A stretch of 64,000 nt of DNA from Bacteroidota bacterium (lineage in GTDB: Bacteria; Bacteroidota; Bacteroidia; Chitinophagales; Chitinophagaceae), in the NCBI GenBank assembly GCA_023423405.1, contig JAFAFR010000014.1:186001-250000 (forward strand). The letters run 5' to 3'. Both the position numbers and the translations under genes were made by a program. The notes below the pieces were generated by a model. That model made no database searches. It saw only the letters and a list, made by a program, of their open reading frames with translations, and was not told the DNA's origin. Shown here in pieces: positions 1 through 9,545 of the stretch. Position 1 is the stretch's first letter. Every line of letters starts with the position of its first letter.

Positions 1-1844
1 AAGCCTTTTTCGCCGCCGATGATGACCTGGTTGGGCAGGATGGGATTGATGTGTTCAAAGCCACTGACCAGCCGGTTATTGAGTTCGGGGATATGGATGA
101 TCTCTGCTTTTGGACCGCTGAGATCCAGGATGCCTACACTTTTATCGTGCACGAACCAGATATTGCCGGCGCCGTCTTCCCTGAGCAGGCGGATGCTCAT
201 CTTCCCGAGATAGCGGCTGAGCAGTTCATTCGGCTGGAAGATATCTTTCCCGGGAACGTATTCCATTATACCTCTTTCCGTTGCGATCAGCAGTTTATTG
301 CGATAGGGGAAAAGGAAGTTGACGCCGTATAAACCTTCTTTCTCGCCATAGCGCCGGATCTCCGGGTCAGCGCCTTCGCGCCGGCCGATGCGGTAGAGGC
401 CCATATAAGGATGTCCCACCCAGATGGTGTTTTCGTTTTCGACGGTGATGAAGCGGGCCGACTCAAAATTGGCTTTCTCCGGAAGCAGGTGGAAACCGCT
501 CTTATCATGTCCGAAAAATCGCAGTCCCATATAGTTCCCGGCCACGATCATGGAGGCCGGGAGGATGTTCTGCAGCGGCAGGAATGTCCAGAAGCCCGAT
601 TGGCGGTCGATCAGTTGTACGGAATTGGGCTCCACCAGGTAAGCGCCTTCGTGGTGGCCCATCAGGAGGCGGCCGTTTATTTCGGCAAGGTTCCATACCT
701 GTCCCTTTACGCCGTTGACGGGCTGGAAACCGTCCTGGAACTGGAGTGTGGAGCCCGAACTGTCCACCGGCGCATGATAGAGCCCGTTGGACGTGCCGAT
801 GTAAAGTTCTTTTCCAAAGAGTAAAGAAGCGTAACCGGTGCTTTCGTTCTGGTAGCCGGCATAAAAGTGACGGATGGCAGGATCGAAGACCACCAGGTCA
901 ATGCCGTTATCGAGCCCCAGCCAGAGGTTTTGCTGCCGGTCGGTAAAAAGGGAGAGGATATTGTTGTTCTGGAGGCCCTGTTCGCGGGAGATATGCCGGA
1001 GGAGCCGGCCATTCCGGTCCACCAGGTAACAGCCGCCCAGGGTGGTGCCCAGGGCGAAAATGCCATTTCCGGCCGGGGCGGCGGTATAAATGCGCTGCGC
1101 TGCGATGGCATCGAGCCCGGGCGAGTGCAGCGGGTGTACCTGGTTGCCGGCAAGGATAAAAAGGCCGTCTTTGAGGGTGGCGAGGAGGGCGCTGTCGCGC
1201 GAAATGGACATGCAACCCGTTACCATGTATTCCTCCGGCATGGCGGCCGTGGAAATGAGTGGAACCCAGGAACCCTTCTGGAAAACCAGGAGCCGGAAAT
1301 TATTGTCCTGCGCAATAAGGCGGCCATTGCATTTGGTTATAAACTGCCAGGCCGGGGTTTGATACACCCGTATCTGGTTGTCGGAGTATTGGTAGATGCG
1401 GTTGGAGGACCGGAAAAAAATATCGCCGTCAAATTGAATGATGTCCCAGATATCCGCAAAGGAGCGTTCGTTCTCCGGCATCAGTTTTTTCAGGGAATGG
1501 TATTTCAGTTCACCCCGTTCGTCGGGAGAGAAATAACCCAGTTCATCCTGGGCGCCTATATATATTTTATTGTCGGAGGCGATTTCGAGGGAGCGGGCGA
1601 TGGTTTTGTTGGGGAGTTTATAGCTCTTCCAGGTGGTGCCGTCAAAACTCAGCATGCCTTCATTATTGGCAAAATAGAGGATGCCCGACTGGTCCTGCCG
1701 CATGTCCCAGCTTTGGGAACCCCCTCCATATTGTTGCTTTGAATAATTCACCACATCAGGAAAATCGATAATGTGTTGAGCTATCCCTGGAACGGAGTAA
1801 CAAAGCAATAACAGCAGCATGGTTCTGGCGGCAATCATGGCCAT
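1..1844 (-). CDS. two-component regulator propeller protein, partial (N-terminal part, 614 codons)
   Basis: The frame is open from the ATG at 1844 to the window edge, so the C-terminus is missing. Residues 1-20 form a signal peptide (AARTMLLLLLCYSVPGIAQ). The rest is a series of short beta-propeller repeats of the Reg_prop type, for example GILYFANNEGMLSFDGTTW near residue 50 and the later NLWLGLDNGIDLV. Such sensors usually continue into a triple-tyrosine (Y_Y_Y) domain, a membrane span and either a kinase or a LuxR/HTH output, none of which is visible here. The gene is divergent from the SusC/SusD/GH16 genes, so it probably senses oligosaccharide in the periplasm and controls that locus; this role is inferred from position. 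A second in-frame ATG lies two codons downstream at 1838. The antisense frames here are shadows. Confidence 0.85.
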   Translation of the reverse strand, partial: MAMIAARTMLLLLLCYSVPGIAQHIIDFPDVVNYSKQQYGGGSQSWDMRQDQSGILYFANNEGMLSFDGTTWKSYKLPNKTIARSLEIASDNKIYIGAQDELGYFSPDERGELKYHSLKKLMPENERSFADIWDIIQFDGDIFFRSSNRIYQYSDNQIRVYQTPAWQFITKCNGRLIAQDNNFRLLVFQKGSWVPLISTAAMPEEYMVTGCMSISRDSALLATLKDGLFILAGNQVHPLHSPGLDAIAAQRIYTAAPAGNGIFALGTTLGGCYLVDRNGRLLRHISREQGLQNNNILSLFTDRQQNLWLGLDNGIDLVVFDPAIRHFYAGYQNESTGYASLLFGKELYIGTSNGLYHAPVDSSGSTLQFQDGFQPVNGVKGQVWNLAEINGRLLMGHHEGAYLVEPNSVQLIDRQSGFWTFLPLQNILPASMIVAGNYMGLRFFGHDKSGFHLLPEKANFESARFITVENENTIWVGHPYMGLYRIGRREGADPEIRRYGEKEGLYGVNFLFPYRNKLLIATERGIMEYVPGKDIFQPNELLSRYLGKMSIRLLREDGAGNIWFVHDKSVGILDLSGPKAEIIHIPELNNRLVSGFEHINPILPNQVIIGGEKG

Positions 1845-1877
1845 GAAAATAGTATAAGGACAGGAGAAAAAGAGCCA

Positions 1878-1940
1878 TGATGTAGTAGAAAGATACCATT
1901 TCAGCCTGAAATCGGCAGGTTGATGTAGTAGTGATGTAGC
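1878..1940. promoter_or_regulatory. repeated TGATGTAG motifs, candidate operator
   Basis: The 11-mer TGATGTAGTAG occurs at 1878-1888 and again at 1921-1931. A third, shorter copy, TGATGTAGC, follows at 1932-1940. The start-to-start spacings are 43 and 11 bp, close to four turns and one turn of the helix, so the copies face one side of the DNA. They lie between the divergent regulator and susC, upstream of the susC -7 box. Binding of a regulator here is inferred. Confidence 0.4.
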
Positions 1941-1970
1941 GGAAAACTGGCATTTTGAGAAGGTCGAAAC

Positions 1971-1978
1971 TACTTTTG
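1971..1978 (+). promoter_or_regulatory. -7 promoter box TACTTTTG for the susC operon
   Basis: TACTTTTG matches the Bacteroidota -7 consensus TAnnTTTG. It lies 65 bp before the susC ATG, which gives a leader of roughly 55-60 nt. No convincing -33 TTTG is present at the usual spacing, which fits an activator-dependent promoter. Confidence 0.45.
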
Positions 1979-1998
1979 GAAGGTTGAAAACGATTTGC

Positions 1999-2019
1999 GT
2001 CCGGCTTTCACAACCGGAC
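1999..2019 (+). other. hairpin in the susC leader
   Basis: GTCCGG (1999-2004) pairs with CCGGAC (2014-2019) around a 9-nt loop. It sits in the predicted 5' leader, about 23 nt before the susC start. There is no U-run after it, so it is not a classical terminator. Its role is unknown. Confidence 0.35.
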
Positions 2020-2042
2020 TTAATTAACCAATTAATTGCTAT

Positions 2043-5000
2043 ATGAAAAAGAAAAGGGCGCTGCTTGTCAGCCTATTCCTTTCGCTGGCCTTCCCTATTT
2101 TTCTCCTGGCGCAGGACCAGCCCGTAACCGGCAGGATCACCAATAAGGTGAACGGTGAAGCACTGGAAGCTGCCACCATTTCAGTAAAAGGTAAGGACAT
2201 TGCCACCCGGACCGATGCTTCCGGGAAATTCACCATTGCCGCTCCTCCGGGTTCGGTGCTGGTGATTACCTATGCCGGCTTTGGTGTACAGGAACTGCCG
2301 GTAAGTTCCGGGCAGAATTACGAGATTACCCTCAACGAACTGAGCGGTAATATGAATGAAGTAGTGGTTGTAGGGTACGGCACGCAAAAAAAGCGGGCTG
2401 TAACCACCGCCATTTCTTCGGTTAAGGCCGACGACCTGGAAAACATGCCGGTTTTTCGCGTAGAGCAGTCCCTGCAGGGGCGGGTTCCCGGCCTGTCCAT
2501 TACCAGCAATTCCGGCCAGCCGGGCGATGCCGCTACCATTTATGTCAGGGGCCGCACTTCCATCAACGGTTCCGAACCCCTCTTTGTGGTGGACGGAGTT
2601 GTGATTGGTGGCGGGATTGAGTACCTCAATCAATCTGATATTGAGTCTATTGATGTACTGAAAGACGCGGCATCTGCTGCCATTTACGGAGCCAGGGGTG
2701 GTGCTGGTGTAATTATGGTAACTACCAAAAAAGGGAGGTCCGGCCGCATCAGCGTCAATTATAACGGTTATGCCGGTGTGCAAACCGCCTGGCGTAAGCT
2801 GAAACTGCTGAATGCCGAACAATACGCCACGCTCTATAATGAAGCCGCTGTGGCAGCCGGACAGTCCATCGCGTTCCAGGACCCTGCCTCTCTCGGAAAA
2901 GGTACCGACTGGCAGGCCCAGGTCTTCAACGACAATGCGCCCATCCAGAACCATGAGCTGAGCATTTCCGCCGGGAGCGAGAAATCCACCTATTTCACTT
3001 CCTTTGGCTTCCTGAACCAGGAGGGGATTGTCGCGTCCAGTAACAGTAAGTTCAAGCGATTCACCGCACGCTTCAATTCCAACCATAAGGTCACCAAGGC
3101 CATTACGTTCGGAAATAATATCGGGTATACTTATATTAATTCCTCAGGTGTAGGCACCAACGGCGAATGGGGTACGCCCCTGAACCGCGCCATCAACATG
3201 GATCCGATTACGCCGGTGATAGAAACCGACCCTGATAAACTGAACCAATCGCCCTATGATCAACCCAATATCGTCCGCGACGACCAGGGCCGTCCTTATG
3301 GTATCTCCAATATCGTAACCTCGGAGATCCTCAACCCGGTATCCGGCCTGAAAGTGGCCCAGGGCAATGGCTGGTCGCATAAAATTGTGGGCAATGTGTA
3401 CATTGAAATAGCTCCGGTAAAGGGGTTGAAACTTCGCTCTACCATTGGCGCCGACCTGGCTTTCTGGGGCGACCAGAGCTTTTCTCCTGTTTTCTACCTG
3501 AACGCTACCAACCAGAACCTGGTGAACGACTATACCCGAAATTCCAACCGCGGCCTCTTCTGGATTTGGGAAAATACGGCCACCTATAGCCGCAATTTCG
3601 GCAAGCACGACGCCAGTATTCTCGTGGGCACCACGGCCCAAAAGAACAGCGGAGAAAGGCAGGGCGGCACCCGCACCGGTATTCCGGCCGACAATATCCG
3701 CGATGCCTCGCTGGCTTTCCCCGTTAGTCAAGCCAACCAATATTTTTGGGGAGATGAATATATGGCAACCCTCTCTTCTCTCTTTGGAAGAGCGCAATAT
3801 AGCTATGATAACAAATATCTTTTCAGCGCCGTAATGCGCCGCGATGGTTCTTCCAAGTTTGGTTCCAACAACCTCTATGGTTACTTCCCCTCCGTAAGTG
3901 TAGGCTGGGTAATCAGCGAAGAAAACTTTTGGAACCCCAAAATCGGCAACTTTCTGAAACTACGTGCGTCTTATGGCAAAAACGGCAATAACAACCTTCC
4001 TGATTTTGCCTTTATTTCTACCGTCAGCGGAGGTCGTAACTATGTAATCGGAAATGAACTCATCAATGGCGTTAGTCCCAACGCTATCAGTAACCCCGAT
4101 CTGAAATGGGAAACCGTTGTTCAAAGCAATATTGGACTTGACGCGGTACTTTTTGAACACTTCAGCCTGACGCTTGATGTATTCAATAAAAAGACAACCG
4201 ACATGCTGCAGCAGGTGCTCGTGCCCAGTTACGTAGGCAACAACGGCCCCACAGGCAACGTTGCCACCATGGAAAACAGGGGCATTGAAGTAGCGCTGGG
4301 CTACAATAACAGCATTGGCGATTTTAAGTTTAATGTGAATGTGAACGGCGCCTATATTAAAAATGAATTGACCTATCTGGGTCCCGACAAGACCTACATA
4401 CAGGGCCTCGTTTATGGCCCGCAGGGCGTTGAGTTCACCCGTCATATGGTAGGAAACCCCTACGGCGCCTTCTTCGGCTACAAAACAGACGGTCTTTTCC
4501 AGACACCCGAAGAAGTGCAGTCTTACAAAAACAAGAACGGTGAGCCAATGCAACCCAACGCCAGGCCCGGCGATATCCGCTTTGTGGATTATAACCAGGA
4601 TGGAAAGATCACACTCGACGACCGTACCATTATCGGCAACCCCAACCCTGATTTCAGCTACGGCTTCACTATCAATGCCGCGTATAAAGGGTTCGATCTC
4701 GTATTGTTCGGTCAGGGCATCGCAGGCAGCCAGGTATTGCAGGCCATCCGCCGCTTCGACCTGCCCACGGCCAACTGGAGCAACAAAGCCCTGGACCGCT
4801 GGCATGGAGAAGGTACCAGCAATTCCATTCCCCGTGTAACCCTCCAGGATGATAACAAGAACTGGAGTTCCAGCTCCGATATCTTCCTGCAGAACGGCGA
4901 TTATTTCCGCATCAAAACCCTCCAGATCGGTTACTCCCTGCCGTCAAAAATGATCAGCCAGATCGGCCTGAACAGGCTTCGGGTATTCTTCACCGGTAAC

Positions 5001-5126
5001 AACCTGCTCACCTTCACCAAATACGATGGATTCGATCCGGAGATCGGTGGTGGCAGTTTCGGTGTGGACCGCGGTATTTACCCGCAGGCAAGGGCATTGA
5101 TGTTTGGTGTAAACGTGGGCTTTTAA
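2043..5126 (+). CDS. SusC/RagA-family TonB-linked outer membrane protein (1027 aa)
   Basis: This is the outer-membrane transport barrel of a polysaccharide utilisation locus. It has a signal peptide (residues 1-23), a carboxypeptidase-regulatory-like domain (about 25-105), the SusC signature VVVGYGTQ at about 110, and a plug domain with VRGRTSINGSEPLFVVDGV. A second family signature follows (LKDAASAAIYGARG...VTTKKG), then a large beta-barrel ending in phenylalanine (FGVNVGF), as outer-membrane insertion requires. The length is typical. SusD follows 17 bp later in the same operon. With a PKD lipoprotein and two GH16 enzymes downstream, the substrate is most likely a beta-1,3-glucan such as laminarin; that is inferred from the enzymes. 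Confidence 0.96.
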   Translation: MKKKRALLVSLFLSLAFPIFLLAQDQPVTGRITNKVNGEALEAATISVKGKDIATRTDASGKFTIAAPPGSVLVITYAGFGVQELPVSSGQNYEITLNELSGNMNEVVVVGYGTQKKRAVTTAISSVKADDLENMPVFRVEQSLQGRVPGLSITSNSGQPGDAATIYVRGRTSINGSEPLFVVDGVVIGGGIEYLNQSDIESIDVLKDAASAAIYGARGGAGVIMVTTKKGRSGRISVNYNGYAGVQTAWRKLKLLNAEQYATLYNEAAVAAGQSIAFQDPASLGKGTDWQAQVFNDNAPIQNHELSISAGSEKSTYFTSFGFLNQEGIVASSNSKFKRFTARFNSNHKVTKAITFGNNIGYTYINSSGVGTNGEWGTPLNRAINMDPITPVIETDPDKLNQSPYDQPNIVRDDQGRPYGISNIVTSEILNPVSGLKVAQGNGWSHKIVGNVYIEIAPVKGLKLRSTIGADLAFWGDQSFSPVFYLNATNQNLVNDYTRNSNRGLFWIWENTATYSRNFGKHDASILVGTTAQKNSGERQGGTRTGIPADNIRDASLAFPVSQANQYFWGDEYMATLSSLFGRAQYSYDNKYLFSAVMRRDGSSKFGSNNLYGYFPSVSVGWVISEENFWNPKIGNFLKLRASYGKNGNNNLPDFAFISTVSGGRNYVIGNELINGVSPNAISNPDLKWETVVQSNIGLDAVLFEHFSLTLDVFNKKTTDMLQQVLVPSYVGNNGPTGNVATMENRGIEVALGYNNSIGDFKFNVNVNGAYIKNELTYLGPDKTYIQGLVYGPQGVEFTRHMVGNPYGAFFGYKTDGLFQTPEEVQSYKNKNGEPMQPNARPGDIRFVDYNQDGKITLDDRTIIGNPNPDFSYGFTINAAYKGFDLVLFGQGIAGSQVLQAIRRFDLPTANWSNKALDRWHGEGTSNSIPRVTLQDDNKNWSSSSDIFLQNGDYFRIKTLQIGYSLPSKMISQIGLNRLRVFFTGNNLLTFTKYDGFDPEIGGGSFGVDRGIYPQARALMFGVNVGF

Positions 5127-5143
5127 TTTTTAAATCTGAAAAC

Positions 5144-6637
5144 ATGAAAAAAAGCATTCAATATATTGGCCTGGCGGTTCTCGGAGCCTCTTTACTCGCC
5201 GCATGCAGTAAAAGCTTCCTGGAGCTGAAACCGCGCGGTACGGAACTGGAGGGCAATTTTTACCGCAATGAATCGGAATTGTTCCAGGGATTGGTTTCCA
5301 CCTATGATGTGATGGGCTGGGGAACCAGCGGCGGCTATACCATGAAGATGCCGCTGCTCAGCGCAGCTTCTGACGACGCCTATGCAGGTGGCAGCGATGC
5401 CTCTGACCAACCGAACTGGGTGGCCTATGACAATTTCACCCTCGATCCGCAGCGCGGTCCGCAACTGGGTCTCTGGCAAAAAAACTACAGTGGCATCTAC
5501 CGGGCCAACCTGTTGCTGAGCAAGATCGAAGAGGTTCCCGGCATTGGCGAAGCCTTCAAAAAAAGAGTCATTGCAGAAACCAAATTCCTGCGGGCTTACT
5601 TCTATTTCGACCTGGTTCGTTTTTTTGGAAGGGTTCCGCTGATCCTGGGCGCCATCCCGGCAGACCAGTTGTACAGCTTCCCCCAATCTGAACCGCAGGA
5701 TATCTATGCCCAAATTGAACAGGATCTTTCCGAAGCCCGCAGCGGTTTGCCCGAAACCGTTCCGGTGAACGAAAACGGCCGCATTACAAAAGGTGCGGCA
5801 ACGGCCCTGCTCGGCAAGGCCATCATCTTCCAGAACAACGACGGAAGAATGGCCGAGGCCGCTCAGTTGCTGCGGGAAGTGAATACCAGCGGCCTGTACC
5901 AGTTGCTGCCCAATTTCGGCGATATATTTCGTCCCGATAACAAGTTCAACGCCGAGTCCATCCTGGAAATCCAGCACTCCAACCTGGCCGCCTGGGGCGA
6001 CTGGGGCTGGATCAACGGTGGTGAAGGAAACGTGGCCGTGCAGTTCATTGGCGCAGCCGATTACAGTGGTCCCCTGTTTTCAAATGGCTGGGGCTTTTGT
6101 CCCATTACCGAAAGCCTGGTGGAAGCCATGAAAGACGATCCCCGTTTTGAATACACCATCATCGATGGAAAAAAACTCAAAGAGGCCGGCGCCAACTATA
6201 CGGCGCGTTACCAGAATACCGATTATTTCATCCGCAAATATGCGCCGCAACAGGCATACCGGTCTACTGTAGGAACTTCCGAGATCAACTGGCCCTACAA
6301 TGAGATCGAGATCCGCCTGGCCGATACCTACCTGCTGGAAGCCGAGGCCCTCGTTCGCGGCGGTGGTGATGCGGGAAGGGCGAAATTGTTGCTGGATGCG
6401 GTACGCGGGCGCGTGGGACTGGCATCCGTAACGCCTACGCTCGAGAACATTTACAATGAACGCAGGCTGGAACTCGCCACCGAAGGGCATCGCTTTTTTG
6501 ACCTCGTGCGCACCGGCAAAGCCGCTACTGTGCTCGCTTCACAAGGATTCAAACCCAACAAAAACGAAGTGCTGCCCATTCCGCAGGTTGAAGTTGACGT
6601 AACCAACAGCACCCTGGATCAAAACCCCAACTATTAA
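5144..6637 (+). CDS. SusD/RagB-family glycan-binding lipoprotein (497 aa)
   Basis: This is the surface lid partner of the SusC barrel. A type II signal peptide ends at the lipobox LLAAC (Cys21). The N-terminal segment SFLELKPRGTE is the usual SusD start. TPR-like helices follow, including KRVIAETKFLRAYFYFDLVRFFGRVPLI. The C-terminal RagB region carries ERRLELATEGHRFFDLVRTG and ends VLPIPQVEVDVTNSTLDQNPNY, both family hallmarks. The operon order susC-susD is standard. The length is within the family range. Confidence 0.96.
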   Translation: MKKSIQYIGLAVLGASLLAACSKSFLELKPRGTELEGNFYRNESELFQGLVSTYDVMGWGTSGGYTMKMPLLSAASDDAYAGGSDASDQPNWVAYDNFTLDPQRGPQLGLWQKNYSGIYRANLLLSKIEEVPGIGEAFKKRVIAETKFLRAYFYFDLVRFFGRVPLILGAIPADQLYSFPQSEPQDIYAQIEQDLSEARSGLPETVPVNENGRITKGAATALLGKAIIFQNNDGRMAEAAQLLREVNTSGLYQLLPNFGDIFRPDNKFNAESILEIQHSNLAAWGDWGWINGGEGNVAVQFIGAADYSGPLFSNGWGFCPITESLVEAMKDDPRFEYTIIDGKKLKEAGANYTARYQNTDYFIRKYAPQQAYRSTVGTSEINWPYNEIEIRLADTYLLEAEALVRGGGDAGRAKLLLDAVRGRVGLASVTPTLENIYNERRLELATEGHRFFDLVRTGKAATVLASQGFKPNKNEVLPIPQVEVDVTNSTLDQNPNY

Positions 6638-6655
6638 TCCCTGTAAAACAAAAAC

Positions 6656-7543
6656 ATGAACCCAATCATATATTCCAGAAAATGGTTGCCGGCTGCAGCA
6701 TTTGTTCTGTTGCTGCTTGCCGGGTGTACGCCGGAGGACGGACGTACCAGCCTGGGCCCCAAACCGGAGGCTTCTTTTACCGTTGCGCCCATTTCCGGGC
6801 AGGTCAACAAATACCTGGTCACCAGCACCAGCACGGGCGATCCCTTTCTGTACAAATGGAGCATGGGCGATGAAACCAAAACAGGCAACGCCGTTGATAC
6901 CGCTTATTTCCCCGAAAAAGGTACGTATACGATCTCCCTCCTGGTACTCGGTGATGGCGGATATGGCGAAGCCAGCCAGCAGGTAGTGGTGGAAAACGAC
7001 GACCCCGACGGCTGCGCCGGAAATAAATCCCTGCTCACCGCCTGCTCCAGCAAAACCTGGATCCTGCAACAGCCGGATGGCGGTGCCCTCTGGGTGGGTG
7101 ATCCCAACGGCGGACAATGGTGGGCCAACGGCGCCGGTGATGTAACAGCGCGCAATTGCCAGTTCGACGACGAATGGACCTTTAATAAAGACGGCAGCTT
7201 TCACTTCGAAAACCACGGCGATATGTGGGTTGACGATGAAGGTGGCGCGCCCTGGCCCACCGATATCGGCCTGCCCCTCGGCTGTACGGATATGAGCGCT
7301 ATCCCCGCCAAATACCAGGCCTGGGGCTCTGGCGATTTCACCTTCAAAATCACTCCCACCACCATTAAAGTGAGTGGCAAGGGCGCCCACCTCGGACTGT
7401 ATAAAGTCGGCGAGGAAGGAACTACTGCAAACCCTGAAGAAAACATCACCTATACCATTCTTGAACTCACCGAGAACAAGCTGGTGGTGCAAAAAATGTA
7501 TGGCTGGGGTCAATGGAAATTTACCTTTAAAGCCAAACAATAA
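6656..7543 (+). CDS. PKD-domain lipoprotein, probable surface glycan-binding protein (295 aa)
   Basis: A lipoprotein signal peptide ends at LLLAGC (about residue 23). One PKD domain spans about residues 35-110, with YKWSMGDETKTG as its core WxxGD-type strand. The C-terminal 180 residues are rich in Trp and Gly (GGQWWANGAG, MYGWGQWKFTF) and suggest a carbohydrate-binding fold; I do not recognise a named family there. It lies third in the operon, 18 bp after susD, the slot used by SusE/F-like or PKD surface binding proteins. Glycan binding is inferred from position and composition. Confidence 0.82.
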   Translation: MNPIIYSRKWLPAAAFVLLLLAGCTPEDGRTSLGPKPEASFTVAPISGQVNKYLVTSTSTGDPFLYKWSMGDETKTGNAVDTAYFPEKGTYTISLLVLGDGGYGEASQQVVVENDDPDGCAGNKSLLTACSSKTWILQQPDGGALWVGDPNGGQWWANGAGDVTARNCQFDDEWTFNKDGSFHFENHGDMWVDDEGGAPWPTDIGLPLGCTDMSAIPAKYQAWGSGDFTFKITPTTIKVSGKGAHLGLYKVGEEGTTANPEENITYTILELTENKLVVQKMYGWGQWKFTFKAKQ

Positions 7544-7548
7544 ACACC

Positions 7549-8322
7549 ATGCGTTTCTTATTATTGGTCATATGCTGTGCCTGTAGCGGATGGCTGCAGG
7601 CACAGTTTCCTACCCTGGTATGGTCGGACGAATTCAACTATTCCGGCCTGCCCGACAGCACCAAATGGGGCTACGATACAGGCAACCACGGTTGGGGAAA
7701 CAACGAAAAGCAATACTATACCGCAAAGCGCTCCGAGAACGCACGCGTGGAAAACGGAATGCTGGTGCTGGAAGCCCGTAAGGAAGCCTATAACGGTGCT
7801 GCCTATACGTCGGCCCGCCTGGTCACCCGGGGCAAGGGCGACTGGATCTATGGCCGCATCGAGGCCCGCGCCAAACTTCCCAAAGGACGCGGCATATGGC
7901 CCGCCATCTGGATGCTGCCTACCAAATGGGAATACGGCAACTGGCCCAAAAGCGGTGAGATCGATATCATGGAAGCGGTAGGCTACCTGCCGGACTCCGT
8001 GTACGGCACCATTCACACCGGTGCCTTCAACCACAGCATCGGCACCCAAAGCTCGCAACCCATGTACTATACCGATCTTTCCGATACCTTCCACGTATAT
8101 GCGATCAACTGGTATAAGGACCGCATTGATTTTTTCATCGACAATACACTGTTCCACAGTTTTCCTAACAATGGAAAAGGTCCCGATGCATGGCCCTTCG
8201 ACAAAGCCTTCCATGTTTTGCTCGATGTAGCCGTTGGCGGCAACTGGGGTGGCAAAAAGGGCGTGGACGATGGAATTTTTCCCCAGCAAATGGTAGTGGA
8301 TTATGTTCGTGTGTACCAGTAA
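7549..8322 (+). CDS. GH16-family endo-beta-glucanase (257 aa)
   Basis: This is a glycoside hydrolase of family 16, laminarinase-like, exported by a signal peptide ending near AQ (residues 18-19). The catalytic motif GEIDIMEAVG places the nucleophile at Glu137, the assisting Asp at 139 and the acid/base at Glu142. Other family strands are LVWSDEFN near the start, WGNNEKQYYT, GRGIWPAIWMLP and the C-terminal VVDYVRVYQ. It is a single-domain enzyme of typical length. It begins 5 bp after the PKD lipoprotein gene and belongs to the same operon. Specificity for beta-1,3- or mixed-linkage glucan is the usual reading for this subfamily but cannot be fixed from sequence by eye. Confidence 0.93.
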   Translation: MRFLLLVICCACSGWLQAQFPTLVWSDEFNYSGLPDSTKWGYDTGNHGWGNNEKQYYTAKRSENARVENGMLVLEARKEAYNGAAYTSARLVTRGKGDWIYGRIEARAKLPKGRGIWPAIWMLPTKWEYGNWPKSGEIDIMEAVGYLPDSVYGTIHTGAFNHSIGTQSSQPMYYTDLSDTFHVYAINWYKDRIDFFIDNTLFHSFPNNGKGPDAWPFDKAFHVLLDVAVGGNWGGKKGVDDGIFPQQMVVDYVRVYQ

Positions 8323-8336
8323 AAAATCCGTAATTG

Positions 8337-9545
8337 ATGAAAACGAAACCGGCAATTGCAGCCCTCTTTTTTTTATTCATGGCGATCGCCTTTTCAGGCT
8401 GTGGTAAAAAGTCACAGGAACCCGACCCGCCTGTTACGCCCCCGGTAATTTCCATTGATGATATCAGTTTGTTTGAAGGCACGGCCAGTGGCCCTATTTT
8501 CGGTTTCACCGTCAGGCTCAGCAAAACATCCGACAAGGAAGTAAAAGTCAAATGGTCCACGCAGGACGGCACCGCCAAAGCAGGCTCCGATTATACAGCG
8601 GTTACCAACCAGGAGCTGGTATTCGCGCCCGGCGAACAGTCGAAGATCATCATCGTACTGGTGACGGCCGACGAATACCGCGAGGACGATGAAACTTTTT
8701 CTGTTGCACTCAGCGGAGCTGTGAACGCTTCCATTGGCAGGGGCGTGGCCACCTGCATGATCAAGAACGACGACACCAAGATCCTTTTCACCAACAATGG
8801 TTACGATGCGCCAACGAGCTATGCCGGCTACAACCTTGTATGGGCCGACGAATTTGAGAACGGCGCCTTCGATTCCAATGCCTGGGTATTCCAGAACGGT
8901 GATGGTTGCCCGAATATCTGCGGCTGGGGAAACAATGAGCTGGAATACTATCGCCCCGAGAACCTCGGCTTCCAGGATGGAAAAATGGTCATTGAAGCAA
9001 GAAAGGAAAGCTATGGCAACCGTTCCTATACTTCGTCCAAGATCATTGGCTCGGGTAAAATGCCCTTCAAATTCGGCCGCATTGATATCCGCGCCATCCT
9101 TCCGAAAGGCAAGGGTTTCTGGCCGGCATTCTGGTTGCTGCCGCAGGACAACAAATTCGGCGCCTGGCCCAGCTCCGGCGAGATCGATATCATGGAACTG
9201 GTGGGACACGAACCCAACAAGGTGCTGGGCACTGCGCATTATGGCCCCGGTCCCGGCAGCATACATACCAGTGGTACGTATACGCTTCCCGCCGGCCAAA
9301 CTTTCAACGATGAGTTCCACGTGTTCTCGCTGGAATGGAAGCAGGATGAGATCCGCTGGCTGATCGACAACCAGGTGTATTACACGGTTAAAAAAGAAAA
9401 TGTAAGCCCGCAAAACTATCCTTTCAACGAGCCCTTCTTTTTCATCATCAATTTTGCGGTGGGCGGCGACTGGCCCGGAACGCCCGATGCCAGTTCGGTA
9501 TTTCCGCAATGGCTGATCGTGGATTATGTGCGGTTATACCAGTGA
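8337..9545 (+). CDS. Calx-beta plus GH16 beta-glucanase lipoprotein (402 aa)
   Basis: The start chosen is the ATG at 8337; a TTG three bases upstream is in frame but less likely. A lipoprotein signal peptide ends at FSGC (Cys22). A proline-rich linker is followed by a Calx-beta domain (about residues 37-146; SDYTAVTNQELVFAPGE, EYREDDETFSVAL) and then a GH16 domain (about 160-402). The catalytic motif GEIDIMELVG gives Glu282, Asp284 and Glu287. It is a second, cell-surface-anchored glucanase beside the exported single-domain GH16. The gene overlaps the 3' end of the convergent sensor kinase gene by 12 bp, so no terminator separates them. Confidence 0.93.
   Translation: MKTKPAIAALFFLFMAIAFSGCGKKSQEPDPPVTPPVISIDDISLFEGTASGPIFGFTVRLSKTSDKEVKVKWSTQDGTAKAGSDYTAVTNQELVFAPGEQSKIIIVLVTADEYREDDETFSVALSGAVNASIGRGVATCMIKNDDTKILFTNNGYDAPTSYAGYNLVWADEFENGAFDSNAWVFQNGDGCPNICGWGNNELEYYRPENLGFQDGKMVIEARKESYGNRSYTSSKIIGSGKMPFKFGRIDIRAILPKGKGFWPAFWLLPQDNKFGAWPSSGEIDIMELVGHEPNKVLGTAHYGPGPGSIHTSGTYTLPAGQTFNDEFHVFSLEWKQDEIRWLIDNQVYYTVKKENVSPQNYPFNEPFFFIINFAVGGDWPGTPDASSVFPQWLIVDYVRLYQ

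Noticed and set aside
867..1742. 291-codon plus-strand frame
   Set aside because: The opposite strand encodes a continuous propeller protein with signal peptide and family repeats; this frame is its antisense.
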